The notes below the pieces were generated by a model, which had not been told where the DNA came from, did no database searches, and saw only the letters and a program-made list of their open reading frames with translations. From assembly GCF_001625195.1 (NCBI RefSeq), contig NC_054390.1, positions 2,938,027 to 3,002,026 of the forward strand: 64,000 nucleotides of DNA. The letters run 5' to 3'. Shown here piece after piece: positions 43,401 to 55,444 of this stretch. The position numbers and the translations under genes were made by a program. Position 1 is the first letter of the stretch, and the number at the start of each line of letters is the position of its first letter. This stretch comes from Drechmeria coniospora. Lineage: Eukaryota > Ascomycota > Sordariomycetes > Hypocreales > Ophiocordycipitaceae.

Positions 43401-46400
43401 AAAGATCATTATAACCGTTACTGGAGGTATTATTACCGAAACGACTCTTGGAAAAAGCCCTGGTACATCAACTATTCCATCAGCACCAGGGTGCACAACG
43501 AATTGTACAACGAGAGTTGTAGTTAGTGTTACAGGAGCTATTGTAACCCAAACTACCCCGGGCCCAACGGCTGGGACAAAACCCATCCTACCATCATCTG
43601 GATGTATTACGGGTTGTACAACAAATGTTATTGTAACTGTAACTGGTGGTGTTGTTACTGAGATGACTACTGGGTCGACTCCAGGGACGTCAACTATTCA
43701 ACCGTCATCAGGGTGCATTACAAATTGTATAACTAGAATTATTATTACTATTACTAGAGCTATAGTTACCGAAACTTCTCCTGGAGCCAGTGCTGGTACA
43801 TCAACTATTCCACCACTACCAGGGTGCACAACTAATTGTACAACAAGAGTTATTATTACTGTGACTGGAGCTATTGTAATGCAAACCACTACAGGCCCAA
43901 CGGCTGGGACAACAACGGTCCTCCATTATCAGGGTGTATTATAGATTGCACAACAAGAATAATTACAACTGTTCCAGGTGACATCATAACTGAGTTAACT
44001 CGGGGGCCTATCCCAGGAACTTCAACTATTCCGCCGTCATCAGGCTGCATTACAAACTGCGTAACAAAAATCATTATAACCGCAACTAGAGGCATTATAT
44101 CAGAAACAACTACTGGAACAAGCCCTGGTACATCAACTATTCCACCATCACCAGGTTGCACAACAAATTGTACAACTAGAGTTGTAGTTACTGTTACTGG
44201 AGCCATTGTAACCCAAACTACCTCGGGCTTAACAGCTGGGACAACAACTATCCTACCAATATCTGGATGTATTACGGACTGTACAACAAGTGTCATTATA
44301 ACTGTTACAGGTAACATAGTTACAGAGATAACACCAGGGCCTACACCAGGAACTTCCACGATTCTACCGTCTTCTGGCTGCATTACAAACTGCCTAACAA
44401 ATATCGTTATAACAATTCCTGGATCTATTGCTACTGAAACGACTCCTGGAACCCATGCTGGTACATCGACTATTCCACCATCACCAGGTTGTACGACTAA
44501 TTGTATAACGAGAGTTGTAATTACTGGTACTGGAGCTATTGTAACTAAAACTACCCCAGGCCCAACGGCTGGGACAATGACTGTTTTACCGTCATCTGGA
44601 TGTATTACAGATTGTATAACTAGTGTCATTGTAACTGTAACTGGTGGTATCGTTACCGAGATAACGACTGGGCCTACCCTGGGAACTTCAACTATTCCGC
44701 CGTCATCAGGCTGCGTTACAAACTGCATAACTAGAGTCATCATTACCATTACTGGAGCTATCGTTACCGAAATGACTCCTGGAGCCAGTGCTGGCACATC
44801 AACTATTCCACCACTACCAGGGTGAACAACTAATTGCACAACGAGAGTTGTTATTACTGTTACTGGAGCTATTGTAACGCGAACTACCCCGGGCGGAACA
44901 GCTGGAACAACAACTGTCCTACCATCTTCTGGATGTATTATGGATTGCACAACAATAGTAATTATAACTGTTACAGGCGACATAATTACTGAGATAACAC
45001 CAGGGCCTACTCCAGGAACTTCAACTATTCTACCGTCATTAGGGTGCATTACAAATTGTATAACTAGAGTCATAATTACTATTACTGGAGCTATCGTAAC
45101 CGAAACGACTCCTGGAGCCAGTGCTGGTACATTCACTATTTTACCATCGCCAGGTTGCACAACTAGTTGTACAACGAGGGTTATAGTTACGGTCACTGGA
45201 GCTATTATAACGCAAACTACGCCGGGCCCAATTGCCGGGACAACAACTATCCTACTATCGTCTGGGTGTATTATGGATTGCAGAACAGTTGTAATCATAA
45301 CTGTTACAGGTGATATAATTACTGAGGTAACACCAGGGCTTACTCCAGGAACTTGAACTAATGCGCCGTCATCAGGCTGCGTTACGAATTGCATAACTAG
45401 AGTCATCATTACTATTACTGGAGCAATCGTTACCGATATGACTCCTGGAGCCAGTGCTGGCACATCAACTATTCCACCATTACCTGGTTGTACAACTAAT
45501 TGTACAACGAGAGTTGTAGTTACTGTTACTGGAGCTATTGTAACGCTAACTACCCCGGACGGAACAGCCGGAACAACAACTGTCCTACCATCATCTGGAT
45601 GTGCCTTGGATTGTACAACACGGGTAATCATAACTGTTACAGGCGAAATGGTTACTGAGATTACAACGGGGCCCACCCCAGGAACTTCAACTATTCCGCC
45701 GTCACCAGGATGTACATCAAACTGCGTACTAAAATTGATTATAACCGTTACTGGAGGTATTATTACACAAACAACTCCTGGCTCCAGTGCTGGCACATCA
45801 ACTATTCCACCATTACCTGGTTGTACAACTAATTGTACAACGAGAGTTGTAGTTACTGTTACTGGAGCTATTGTAACACAAACTACCCCGGGCCCAACAG
45901 CTGGGACAACAACTATCCTACCATCATCTGGATGTATTACGGATTGTACAACAAGTGTTATTATAACTGTTACAGGTAACACAATTACTGAGATAACACC
46001 AGGGCCTACTCCAGGAACTTCAACTATTCTACCATCTTCTGGCTGCATTACAAACTGCGTAACAAAATTTATTATAACTATTACTGGAGGTATCATTACA
46101 TTAACGACTCCTGGAACAAATCCTGCTACATCAACCATTCCGCCATTACCAGGTTGCACAACCAATTGTACAACGAGTGTTGTAGTTACTGTTACTGGAG
46201 CTATTGTAACGCAAACTACCCCGGGCCCAACCGCTGGGACAAAGACCGTCTTACCATCATCTGGATGTATTACGGATTGTACAACAATTATTGTAGTAAC
46301 TGTAACTGGTGCTATTGTTACTGAGATAACACGGGGACCAACTGCTGGTACAACGACAATTCCACCATTAGCAGGGTGTACAAATCATTGTACAACAACA

Positions 46401-48400
46401 GTAATTGTAACTGTTACTGGAGCTATTGTTACTGACACGACGTCTGGAGCTAGTGCTGGTACATCAACTATTCCACCACCATTAAGGTGCATAACTAGTT
46501 GTACAACGAGAGTAATTATTACTGTTACTGGAGCTATTGTAACGCAAACTACCACGGGCCCAACAGCTGGGACAACAACGGTCCTACCATAGTCTGGATG
46601 TATTGCGGATTGTACGACAAGTGTTATGGTCATAGTAACTGTTGGTATCGTTACCGAGATAACACCTGGGCCTATCCCAGGAACTTCAACTATTCAGCCG
46701 TCATCAGGCTGAATTTCAAACTGCGTAACAAAAATAATTATAACCGTTACTGGAGGTATCATTACAGAAACGACTCCCGGAACAAGCCCTGGCACATCAA
46801 CTATTCCACCATTACCAGATTGCATAACCAATTGTATAACGAGAGTTGTAGTTACTGTTACCGGAGCTATTATAACACAAACTACCGCGGGCCCAACAGT
46901 GGGAACAACAACTGTTCAACCATTTTCTGGATGTATTACTGATTGTACAACAATTGTTGTAGTGACTGTAACTGGTGCTATTGCTACCGAGATAACACCG
47001 GGACCGACTGCCAGTACAACGACAATTCCACCATCAGCAGGGTGTACAAATGATTGTACAACAACAGTAATTGTAACTGTTACTGGAGCTATCGTTACTG
47101 AGACGACGTCTGGAGCTAGTGCTGGTACATCAACAATTCCACTATTGCCAGGGTGCACAACTTGTTGCACAACGAGAGTTATTATTACTGTTACAGGTGC
47201 TATTGTAACGCAGACTACTCCGGGCCCAACAGCTGGAACAACAACTGTCCTACCGCCATCTGGATGTATTACGGATTGTACAACAAGTGTTATTGTAACT
47301 GTAACTGGTGGTATCGTTACAGAGATAACTCCAGGATCCACCCCAGGCACATTTACTGTTCTGCCGTCATCAGTCTGCATTACAAATTGTATAACAAGAG
47401 TTATTACTACTGTTACTGGTATAATCGTCACTGAGACTACTCCTGGAGCTAGTGCTGGTACATCAACTATTCCACCACTATCAGGGTGCACAACTAGTTG
47501 TACAACGAGGGTGGTTATTACTGTCACTGGAGCAATTGTTACACAAACTACCCCAGGCCCAACAGCTGGAACAACAACTGTTCTACCATTACCGGGATGT
47601 ATTACAGATTGTAAAACAAGCGTTATTGTAACCGTAACTGGTGCTATCGTTACTGAGATCACCCCGGGACCAACTGCCGGCACAACGACAATTTCTCCAT
47701 CAGCAGGGTGTGTAAGCGATTGTACAATAACAGTAATCATAACCGTCACTGGAGCTATCGTTACTGAAACGACTCCAGGAGTCAGTACTGGCACGTCAAT
47801 CATTCCACCACTACCAGGGTGCTCAACTAGTTGTACAACTAAAGTTGTTATCACTGTCACTGGTGCGATTGTATCGCAAACTACCCTGGGATCTACACCT
47901 GGGACAACAACTGTCCTACCATCATCTGGTTGTATTTCGGATTGCACACCAATTGTTATCGTAACGGTTACTGGTGCCATTGTCACTGAGATAACACCGG
48001 GACCAACTGCCGGCACAACAACAATTCCGCCATCAGTAATTGATTGTACAACAAAAGTAATCGTAACCATTACCGGAGCTATCGTTACCGAGATGACCCC
48101 TGGGTCCAGCGCTGGTACATCAACCATTCCACCACTATTAGGGTGTACAACTAATTGCACAACGAGGGTGGTTATTACTGTCACTGGAGCTATTGTAACG
48201 CAATCTACCCTGGGCCCAACAACTGGGACAACAACTGTCCTACCATCCTCTGGATGTATTACGGATTGTACAACAAGTGTTATCGTAACCGTTACTGGCG
48301 ACATTGTCACTGAGATAACTCCTGGACCTACATCTGGTACATCGACGATTCCCCCATCACCAGGGTGTATAATTAACTGTACAATAAAGTTAATCGTAAC
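40440..48400 (+). repeat. 111-bp coding tandem repeats, ~72 copies
   Basis: Consensus unit (37 aa): TTRVIITVTGAIVT, then (E/Q)TTPGPTAGTTTI, then LPSSGCITDC. Every unit has one GC-x3-C cysteine pair and a Thr/Val-rich beta strand. Units alternate in subtle types (TQTTPGPTAGTTTVLPSSGC versus TETTPGASAGTSTIPPLPGC), suggesting expansion in blocks of two or three. There is no run of C-to-T decay, as expected since units are short. Confidence 0.92.
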
Positions 48401-50112
48401 CGTACCAGGTACAATTTTGACTACAGTTACTACCGGAACGGTACCTGGAACCTCTACGATACCCCCTCTCGTTGGATGCATACCTCCATGCACCACCACT
48501 GTTGTTATTACCGAACCTCTTGATGTAGTCGTCATTACAACAGTTACTACCGGAACGGTATTCGGAACCTCGACAATTATTCCACTATCAGACTGTACGC
48601 ATCCCTATACAACGAGAATTGTTGTTACGAAGCCTCGTAATACGGTTACGACGACTATAGTAATCGGAAGCGTCCCTGGCACAATGACTGTCCCCCCCCC
48701 CACCGACCGACTGCATAAAGCCGTGTACGACTAGGATTATCGTTACGTCGGTGCAGAACACGGTTGTAACAACAATAGTACTTGGCACAACACCAGGAAC
48801 CACTACCATTATACCGTCTAGTGACTGTATCCGGCCTTGTACTACCAGCATTATCATTACGCAACTCCCCGATGTTGCTGAAACTACCACGGTTATAGGT
48901 TCTGAAGTTGGCACGAGTACTATTTTACCATCTCCCGGTTGCGCGAATCCATGCACCACAAGCATTATTATTACCGAACTTCCTGATGTAGCTGTAACTA
49001 CTACAGTTACTGGTTCTACCGCTGGCACAAGTACCGCTCAGCCGTCGCCTGGTAATATGAAACCCTGTACTACGACAATTATTGTTACCGAACTTGCCGA
49101 TGTCGTTGAAACTATAACAACTGCTGGTTCCACAGCTGGTACAGCTACTCTTTTACCGTCTTCCAACTGTATAAAACCTTGCACTACTAGCATTATCGTC
49201 ACACAAATCCCCAATGTTGCCATTACCTCAACGGTTGCTGGTCCTTCAGTTGGTACGAGTACTATTATACCGTCGGTCGATTGTACAAGACCGTGTACTA
49301 CTACGGTAATCGTTACCATTCCCCCTGATGCGATCGTTACCACGGTTGTTACTGGCACATTACCTGGTACCAGTACTATAACACCGCCGCCGGACTGTTC
49401 GCGACCCTGCACAACGAGCGTTATAATATCTGCTACAACAGTTGTTAGGAGCTGCGCAGTAACACCACCATGTGAGCCTATTGGGTTGAATATGTCGTAC
49501 TATACCTATCCGTTTTGGTGCTGTCAGCCAATCTTTAATCCATGGAATCCTGTGGTACAACCCTTTAGGCCGGACATATACAGGAGCCAAGTGCCCATTA
49601 ATACTTCCCTTACTGATATTGTTTACTTTGCTCAGGACAACGTCCGAGCAGCACCTTACCCAAATACCCTGAAATGTAGTTTTATTAGTACTTGCTTACA
49701 TTTCGGAGGTTACACCCGGACAGGTCCAGGTTTCGGCGGTATGGTAATCCAAGCGAATAATTTTACGTTGGTTTATACCGGATTCTATCGCGCTCCGGTT
49801 GATGGAGATTACGAACTCTGTCTCTCTACCGATAACTTTGGCAAACTTTACATTGGCGAAGCTGCATTTGATTGCAGTGGGCTTACTGATTTCTCAGCGC
49901 CATCACTTGTTACTGGATCTGGCGGCGGTAACTTTGTAAAGCCGACGAGTTGTTCGATAGTACCCTTCTATAAGGACAGGTATTATCCCATTAGAGTTGT
50001 AATGGCTAACTTTGGTCAAGAATCACACTTGAACTTCGCCATCAAGGAGCCTGGAGGGATACGGAAGAACTCGCACCCAGGCCTTTTCTACCCGGACAAC
50101 TGTAGACCATAA
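40440..50112 (+). pseudogene. Giant GLEYA-type surface adhesin, decayed
   Basis: One ancestral reading frame spans ~9.7 kb: ~72 tandem 37-aa (111-bp) repeats, then ~9 variant ~38-aa repeats (48.4-49.45 kb), then a C-terminal GLEYA/PA14-like domain (about 49490-50109) with YFAQDNVRAAPYPNTLKC, TGFYRAPVDGDYELCLSTDNFGKLYIGE, and a Trp/Cys-rich lead-in (YPFWCC). Such proteins are glycosylated wall adhesins whose terminal beta-sandwich binds ligands, as in Schizosaccharomyces adhesins. The gene is broken: 1-nt losses near 42028 and 43919, an extra C in a C-run near 48700, and stops at 42286 (TGA), 44823 (TGA), 45354 (TGA), 46590 (TAG) and 46710 (TGA). No signal peptide is visible at the 5' end, where a repeat element abuts. 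The 758-codon antisense frame is an artefact of the repeats. Confidence 0.85.
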
Positions 50113-50760
50113 CAGACCTGAGTACGTTTCGTTGACGAATTGATGGTGCACTTTTTCGCTTCGTTGTTGGATATTCTCCGCAGGGCCCCGCCAAGTAGGT
50201 GCCTGTTTGCATGAAATTTGAAGTAAACATTGCAACCCGCAATCTAGTACTGGGATAACGGGCTCCTGCACATTACAATTATACCGTCGTCCGAGTGTAT
50301 TGGAATTTGCTCTACTAGAATCATTGATACTGTAACAGATGGGTTTACTGCAGAGTCAACATTCGGACCAACGGCTGGTAGAATACCTCCGTCTTCTGGA
50401 CGTATCGGAAATTGTCCTACGCGGAATATTGTAACATTAAGGTCCAGTGAAGGAGTCAATGCAGACTTCATGTTCGGACCTACTCCTGGTACCAGTATAA
50501 TTTACCGCCGTCCAGTTGCACGAGATTTTGCCCTACTAGAATCATTGTTGCTGCAACAAGTGGATTTACTGCAGAGTCAACATTCAGCCCATCCACCGGA
50601 ACTGGTACAATACCTCCGTCGTGTGCAAGTGTTGAAAATTGTCCTGTGCGGATTATTGCAACTATTCGTCCCCGTGAAGGAGTTGTTACAGACTCCATGA
50701 TCGGACATGGTAACTCGCGAAGCCAACCACACGATCGTGGCCTAGGAGTCTGACTCTTGC
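50113..50760 (+). repeat. Degenerate adhesin repeats beyond the stop
   Basis: 50270-50460 and 50470-50700 contain out-of-frame relatives of the repeat (CCGTCGTCCGAGTGTATTGG, CTACTAGAATCATTG, ACCAACGGCTGG, ACCTACTCCTGGTACCAG). This indicates a second, older repeat-bearing copy or a rearranged end downstream of the GLEYA domain. Confidence 0.65.
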
Positions 50761-52424
50761 GCAAACTGGGGGGGATAGCCGTGGAAATTCTTGTTGTTTT
50801 GTTGCTTGTCGATACATCAGGCACGCCGTTTCTCTCCTGCATCATATGAGGGCGTGGAAGGCTGATGGTGATTGCCTCCTCGGTTCGGTATGACGCTGGT
50901 CGGCATCAAATCTGCACGAGCAATTCCCACTTTGGCGCTCAATTTTTGCCGCCTTGTATTTGGTGCAAAATTTCAATATTCAATATGTCTGTGTCTGTTC
51001 AGCAGTTTCGTTTGATGCGCAAGATTCGCCGTTGGATATTTGACGGTCGCCAGGGTTGCGTCTCCTTCCGCATGTCCTCCGGCTTGCCTGCTCCACATGG
51101 CCGCACCGTCTGGCCGTCGTAAACCATCCAAGTTATTCTTGCAAGGTGAGCGGCACGTCCATGTCCGTATTAGACAGTCGTTGACTGGTCATCGTAGTAG
51201 TCGTAAACCGGTTTTGGGGCTGAGACTTGGTGGATATTCGTTTAAATCGTGACGGATCGTAGGCCATCCTGCGTGCCGGCTCCACGGCACGGGCAACCGC
51301 CTCTATATTTTCCGTCAAGATGCATCGCCCGCTGGGGAGCGTGTCCTCCTCGGCTGGTGAAGGACTGGCCATGTACATGGAGACTGCGGCCCTGATGTAG
51401 GACGCCTACCCATTTGGTCTGGGACACAATTCTGTGCATAAATTAGTCGCTCTTCCTATGTGGTAAGGCATTCCAATGTAATTGTGGGAGTTTAACATCG
51501 ATCTTGTACAAACCTCCGTCAACCCCTGCTTACGATGTCTAAAATAAGGATTAGCAGGTAAGATTACTACCTAAAAGATGGGACAGAATGGGTAGCCGCC
51601 CGTTCAGCCTAGCAGACAGACCCTACCTACCTGAGTCCTAGCCAACTATCCTGCCAACAATGACTGCATTTACGAGCGCTGTTATCGGCGATCGTGTTGT
51701 ACAATGTTTTCTTTTAGATGACGATGGTGACGGTGATATCAGGCTAGCTTCTGCTGGTCTGGCTTTCTTATCCTCCTGGAGGCGTCGTTCAACAATAAAG
51801 TGGCAGCCCGGGCCGCAAAGTCAAGGCCAGCAACCTCGTGGCCACGATGAGAGTAACGATATCGACTGTAAGCACTTGATGCCAAACCCGGCCGCCACTC
51901 GAGCGTATTGCCACTGGGTACTTGATGCCCTTTTAAAGATCTATTTTGTACGCCAAAGGGCGAGTTTTCCGGCTCTGCAGCTGGTTGAGGGTATCGTCAA
52001 CAAGGCTTAATCTGTTGATAACATCAATCGTCAAGGGACTTTATTCTGATGTACAGAAGTTCCTTTAGTTATCAACTGGTGATCTATCCATAGATTTCTA
52101 GCGATTTGCCCGTTCTGACGTCATCAGACTTTGCAGCTTTGCAACGGAAACGCGGAGTCTTAATAAAGTGTCGGCATTTTAGCTCACAAGTCTCCATGTC
52201 TCAATCCACAAGAGGGTATCGTTATATGCTCTTAATCTTCTTTACTGACGAGCATCGCTAGATTCCACGAGACTCGAGGCAACGAGCACAGCGACCACCT
52301 AGGAGCGCTGCTCTTGTACTTGTGTAGCCTACTTGCAGAGGGCTTCCTTCCATAGGATCTTTGAATGTATCGGCAAAAACAAGGCCGTCACGATTCGACC
52401 CGTTTTGGCACACCTGCCGAACCA
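50761..52424. other. Right part of the island, no supported gene
   Basis: GC content rises here. A 116-codon frame at 51660-52010 and an 81-codon frame at 51133-51378 (minus) have no domain I know and no clear splice context, so I do not call them as genes. Confidence 0.4.
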
Positions 52425-52828
52425 TGTCGTGGAAACAAGTCGCTGCTTTTTGGCAACGTCTCGCACCGTCAACTTGTGAAACACGGCGCGGGCGACTCCG
52501 TGGATACCGCTGATGTGAGCCTCTGGGTCACGGCTGACGACGACTGATTGCTGTCGAGACGACCATGGGACATCATTTCAGCCTGTTGCGCACAGCCGAT
52601 GCCATCCTGAGCGAGTCGTGTCTCTTGCAGACAACTCGTAGGTCTCCTCACGATGCGCTTTTCCTTCCCGCTTCCCCCTCTTTGAAGAATGCCGAACAGG
52701 TGTGGAGAACTAATAGCCTCTGACTTGCTTGGTCGCCGTTGCTGCTCCGTGCTCAACGCTCAGTATCCAATGCTCAGTGTTCAATGCTCGATATTCATGC
52801 TCCATGCTCTCTGGTCGATGGTTAGTCC
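52425..52828 (-). pseudogene. Second, partial copy of the lipase 5' end and promoter
   Basis: Aligns with 53370-54060 (same strand): GTTTCACAAGTTGACGGTG, GACGACGACTGATTGCTG-containing leader, TTGCTTGGTCGCCGTTGCTG and ATGCTCCATG words are shared at ~85% by eye. A segment of ~270 bp present at 53.46-53.74 kb is absent here. Copy A lost the equivalent of the other copy's ATG (MGSNQSSSVV reads LDSNQSSSAV here). Its upstream end joins directly to the truncated end of the other copy. Confidence 0.78.
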
Positions 52829-52837
52829 GCCCACATG

Positions 52838-53785
52838 CGTGGGTCGCCGTGCTTTAGGGAGGCATGGCGGGGTCTGAACCCGCAGCGATTGTTGCCCAGC
52901 CAGACGTCGAATCCAGACTTGCGGAGCCAGGAAGCGAGCGGCTGGTTGTCGTCGCAACAGTAGGCGCCGGAGCTCTGCAGCAGACCGTGGATGAGAAGCA
53001 CGGCATACTTGGCCCCCTTGTCGACTCTGAGCTGGTTTCTGCCACTTCGAGACAGGTTCGGTCCCTTTTGACTTTCGGCAGCTCCATCCGGGACCTTGCA
53101 CTCCTTGGGGTCGTTAGACGTGCCAAAGCTCGATGATGTATCCGTCCTCGGTCTCTACGCTGCATTCTTCCACGTCGAGGCCAACTCGGCGTGCGTAGTA
53201 TTCAGCATCGCAGAGTATCGGATCCGGCCCGCCCACGGTTGGTAGATGCTCGCTCTCGGTGGCCGCATCGGTGGCCGCATCGTCTGCCCCAGGCCTGCCG
53301 ACAGACCTGTTGCGATGCCAGGCCTGCTCCCGGAGCTTTCGAACGCCAGCCTGCCGAACTTGGTCGTGGAAAAAAAGTGGCTGCTTTTTGGCGACGTCAC
53401 GCACCGTCAACTTGTGAAACGCGGCGCGGGCGACTCCACGGACACCGCCGACGAGAGCGCCGAGGACACGCTTTCTTTTTCCTCTCGCATGCATGCTGGG
53501 ATGGGTCCCCTTATTTTCTGGTTCCCGGCGTCGGATACGATTGGGTGGGCGGATGCCCTTCTTTGGCTTCTCCCCATCTCGAGCTGTGTCCGCAGTCGTG
53601 TCATTCGGCTCGTTGTCCTTGTTATGGAGCTTCCCCTCCGGATCCTTGCCGAAGTCGTCGAGTTTGTGCCGCTCATGCTGTGGCACACCGGACAGACAAC
53701 CGCCGTCTTCCATGAACACGGGAGGGATCTGAGTGGTGAAAGTGTCTCTCTGGGCCACGACTGACGACGACTGATTGCTGCCCAT
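52838..53785 (-). pseudogene. N-terminal half of the AB-hydrolase lipase
   Basis: Starts at 53785 (MGSNQSSSVV) and reads on the minus strand to CDAEYYARRVGLDVEECSVETEDGYIIELWHV, the typical AB-hydrolase-lipase N-terminal region. An inserted A near 53128 breaks the frame (GTC TA A CGA). In the other frame it continues GAKYAVLLIHGLLQSSGAYC (oxyanion HG motif) and KSGFDVWLGNNRCGF, RPRHASLKHGDPRMWA, then Asp-stop. The family continues at exactly this place with WNIRQMG..., which is what the left-flank fragment at 12.87 kb encodes. The catalytic Ser, Asp and His are therefore all missing from this half. Confidence 0.82.
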
Positions 53786-54059
53786 TTGATCATGGGACAG
53801 CTTTTCAGCCTGTTGCCCACAGCCGATGCCACCCTGAGCGAGTGCTCTCTCTTGCAGAAAACTCGTGGGTTCTCCTCGGGATATATTCCCCCTTCCCGCT
53901 TCCCTCTCTCGATGAAAGACGAAGAGATGGGGAGAATTAAAAGCCTCTGACTTGCTTGGTCGCCGTTGCTGCTCCGTGTTCCGTGCCCACGCTGAGTGTC
54001 CATCGCTCAGTGTTCGATGCTCGATATACATGCTCCATGTTGCATGCTCGACGATTAGG

Positions 54060-55444
54060 TCTCGACGCCATGGACGGACAAAGCACGACCGGTGCTTGAT
54101 GATAACGAAGGCGAGCTGCCATCATGTGCGTGGGGTACACATACTGTGCAAATCCAAACCTATCCTAGATCGAACGAAGGAATGTCTCGGCAGCGACCCC
54201 ATGATGGTTATGGGGCCCTTGGCAGGGAGTTGCAATGAGGAGGGTCCGTATGATGGATGGGGACAATACATTGGGCGAGTCAGCATGTGATGGGCCTGAA
54301 GGCGTTTGATGCGAAGCATGACGAAGTTTGTTTGCCGTACGGACAATGGCGGTAGGTTAAGAGCTGGGGGACAGAGAAATACCCCGTGACTGACGAAGAC
54401 GTGCCTTCCAGGTAGTGAGTGTACTGCGGCACTACTTGCACCTCCAGTATATCTACAGTACTTACAGTATATACGGAGTATACTATTGCGTACTCGCTGT
54501 AGGTGCCTAGTGTTCGGTACGGAGTATGTACCTAGTACAGTAGGCCTTGCTACTAGTAGTGAGGAATACAGGCGTGGTGCGGCGGCGCTGGACGCTACAG
54601 CTGGACGTCATTGGCAACCATGCTATCAGATCAGACAACTCCGCGTACTGTATAGTACAACAAGCACATGCAACTACTTTCTTCGTACATTGGTATTATG
54701 TACCTACTATATTAGGTACTTGAGAAATTAATAGGAACCTAGTAGCTATACAAGCAAGTACAGTGAGTTGTCCCGGTTGGAGCAGTTGGCGGCTTTCTTC
54801 GGTACCAGTGCACCTACTGTCCTCACAGTGCGCTTACATGGACATGCACATGTGCAATACTTGCTTGTACTGTAACAGCACTGTAATGGTGGGTGTGGCT
54901 TCCTCGGCACGGAGTACTCCGTGCAGATAGTAGGGTACCTGCATACCAAGGCACCTGCAAGTACCGAGTACTCCGTACGGCTAGTACTATTGATAGCCGT
55001 TTTGTACCAGCGACTCGGGTTTTGGTAGGCCCAGGAGGACCTAAGTAGGTGCAGTACGACGAACCTAGCGCTACGTACCTAGTAGGGACACCAACGCCTA
55101 CGGTACAGTTGGTGCGAGCAAGTACTCGTACAGCATTCTTGGTAGGTACCCAAGTATCCCGTAGCACTCGGCGGGTACTCCAAAAGACCTGGGCAGGCTG
55201 TGAAATACCAAAGCCGAGGCTCTGAGCCTCGACCAACCGAAATTCCTGGCACGTCCCGTCGAACCCTCAACCGGGACTTCTGCCGATGCAACTCTGCTGC
55301 AGCTCAACCCGAGAACATGCACAAAGCCGTCCCTGCCGAGTAGCCGTTGCTCCTTTGGTTTCCTGTCCAGAAGTCGCCATGAGCCCGTCGCCGCTGGCCG
55401 CTTAACCTTCCATCGACTCAGTCGCTCCTCAGCCTCCCATCGAC
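54060..55444. other. Intergenic, GTAC-rich, upstream of PEX6
   Basis: 54420-55160 is packed with GTAC, CTAGTA, TACGGAGTA and CGGAGTACTCCG words, including clear palindromes near 54908 (CACGGAGTACTCCGTG) and 54968. Short frames read through these words and are not genes. PEX6 promoter expected in the last 300 bp. Confidence 0.5.

Larger units (their letters stand above)
12882..52845. mobile_element. ~40-kb AT-rich accessory island interrupting the lipase gene
   Basis: Everything between the two lipase halves differs from its flanks. It is AT-rich over most of its length, dense in transposon relics, inverted repeats and GC-rich minisatellites, and lacks housekeeping genes. It contains a truncated chitinase, the microexon gene and a giant adhesin pseudogene. 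The two edges both carry a Pro-Arg-Met-x-Ala coding stretch of the lipase (right edge CCACGCATGTGGGCG, left edge CCGCGCATGCAGGCG read on the minus strand; 12 of 15 identical), which resembles a diverged target duplication but could be coincidence or gene conversion. I see no tyrosine-recombinase (DUF3435) captain gene, so calling it a Starship is not supported. It may have grown by nested insertions. Confidence 0.6.

Noticed and set aside
43889..46165. 758-codon antisense frame (and similar ones at 40258-41328, 42669-43586, 46916-48535)
   Set aside because: Shadow of the adhesin repeats: a 111-bp unit open on one strand can stay open on the other. The plus frame has the cysteine pattern and the GLEYA domain.
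12882..52845. Starship giant transposon
   Set aside because: Size and gene-splitting fit, but no DUF3435 tyrosine recombinase or typical cargo was found, and the edges do not show a short clean target site.
53114..54031. 305-codon frame as an intact separate gene
   Set aside because: It is the lipase N-terminal half cut by a one-base insertion near 53128; the continuation in another frame restores the family sequence.
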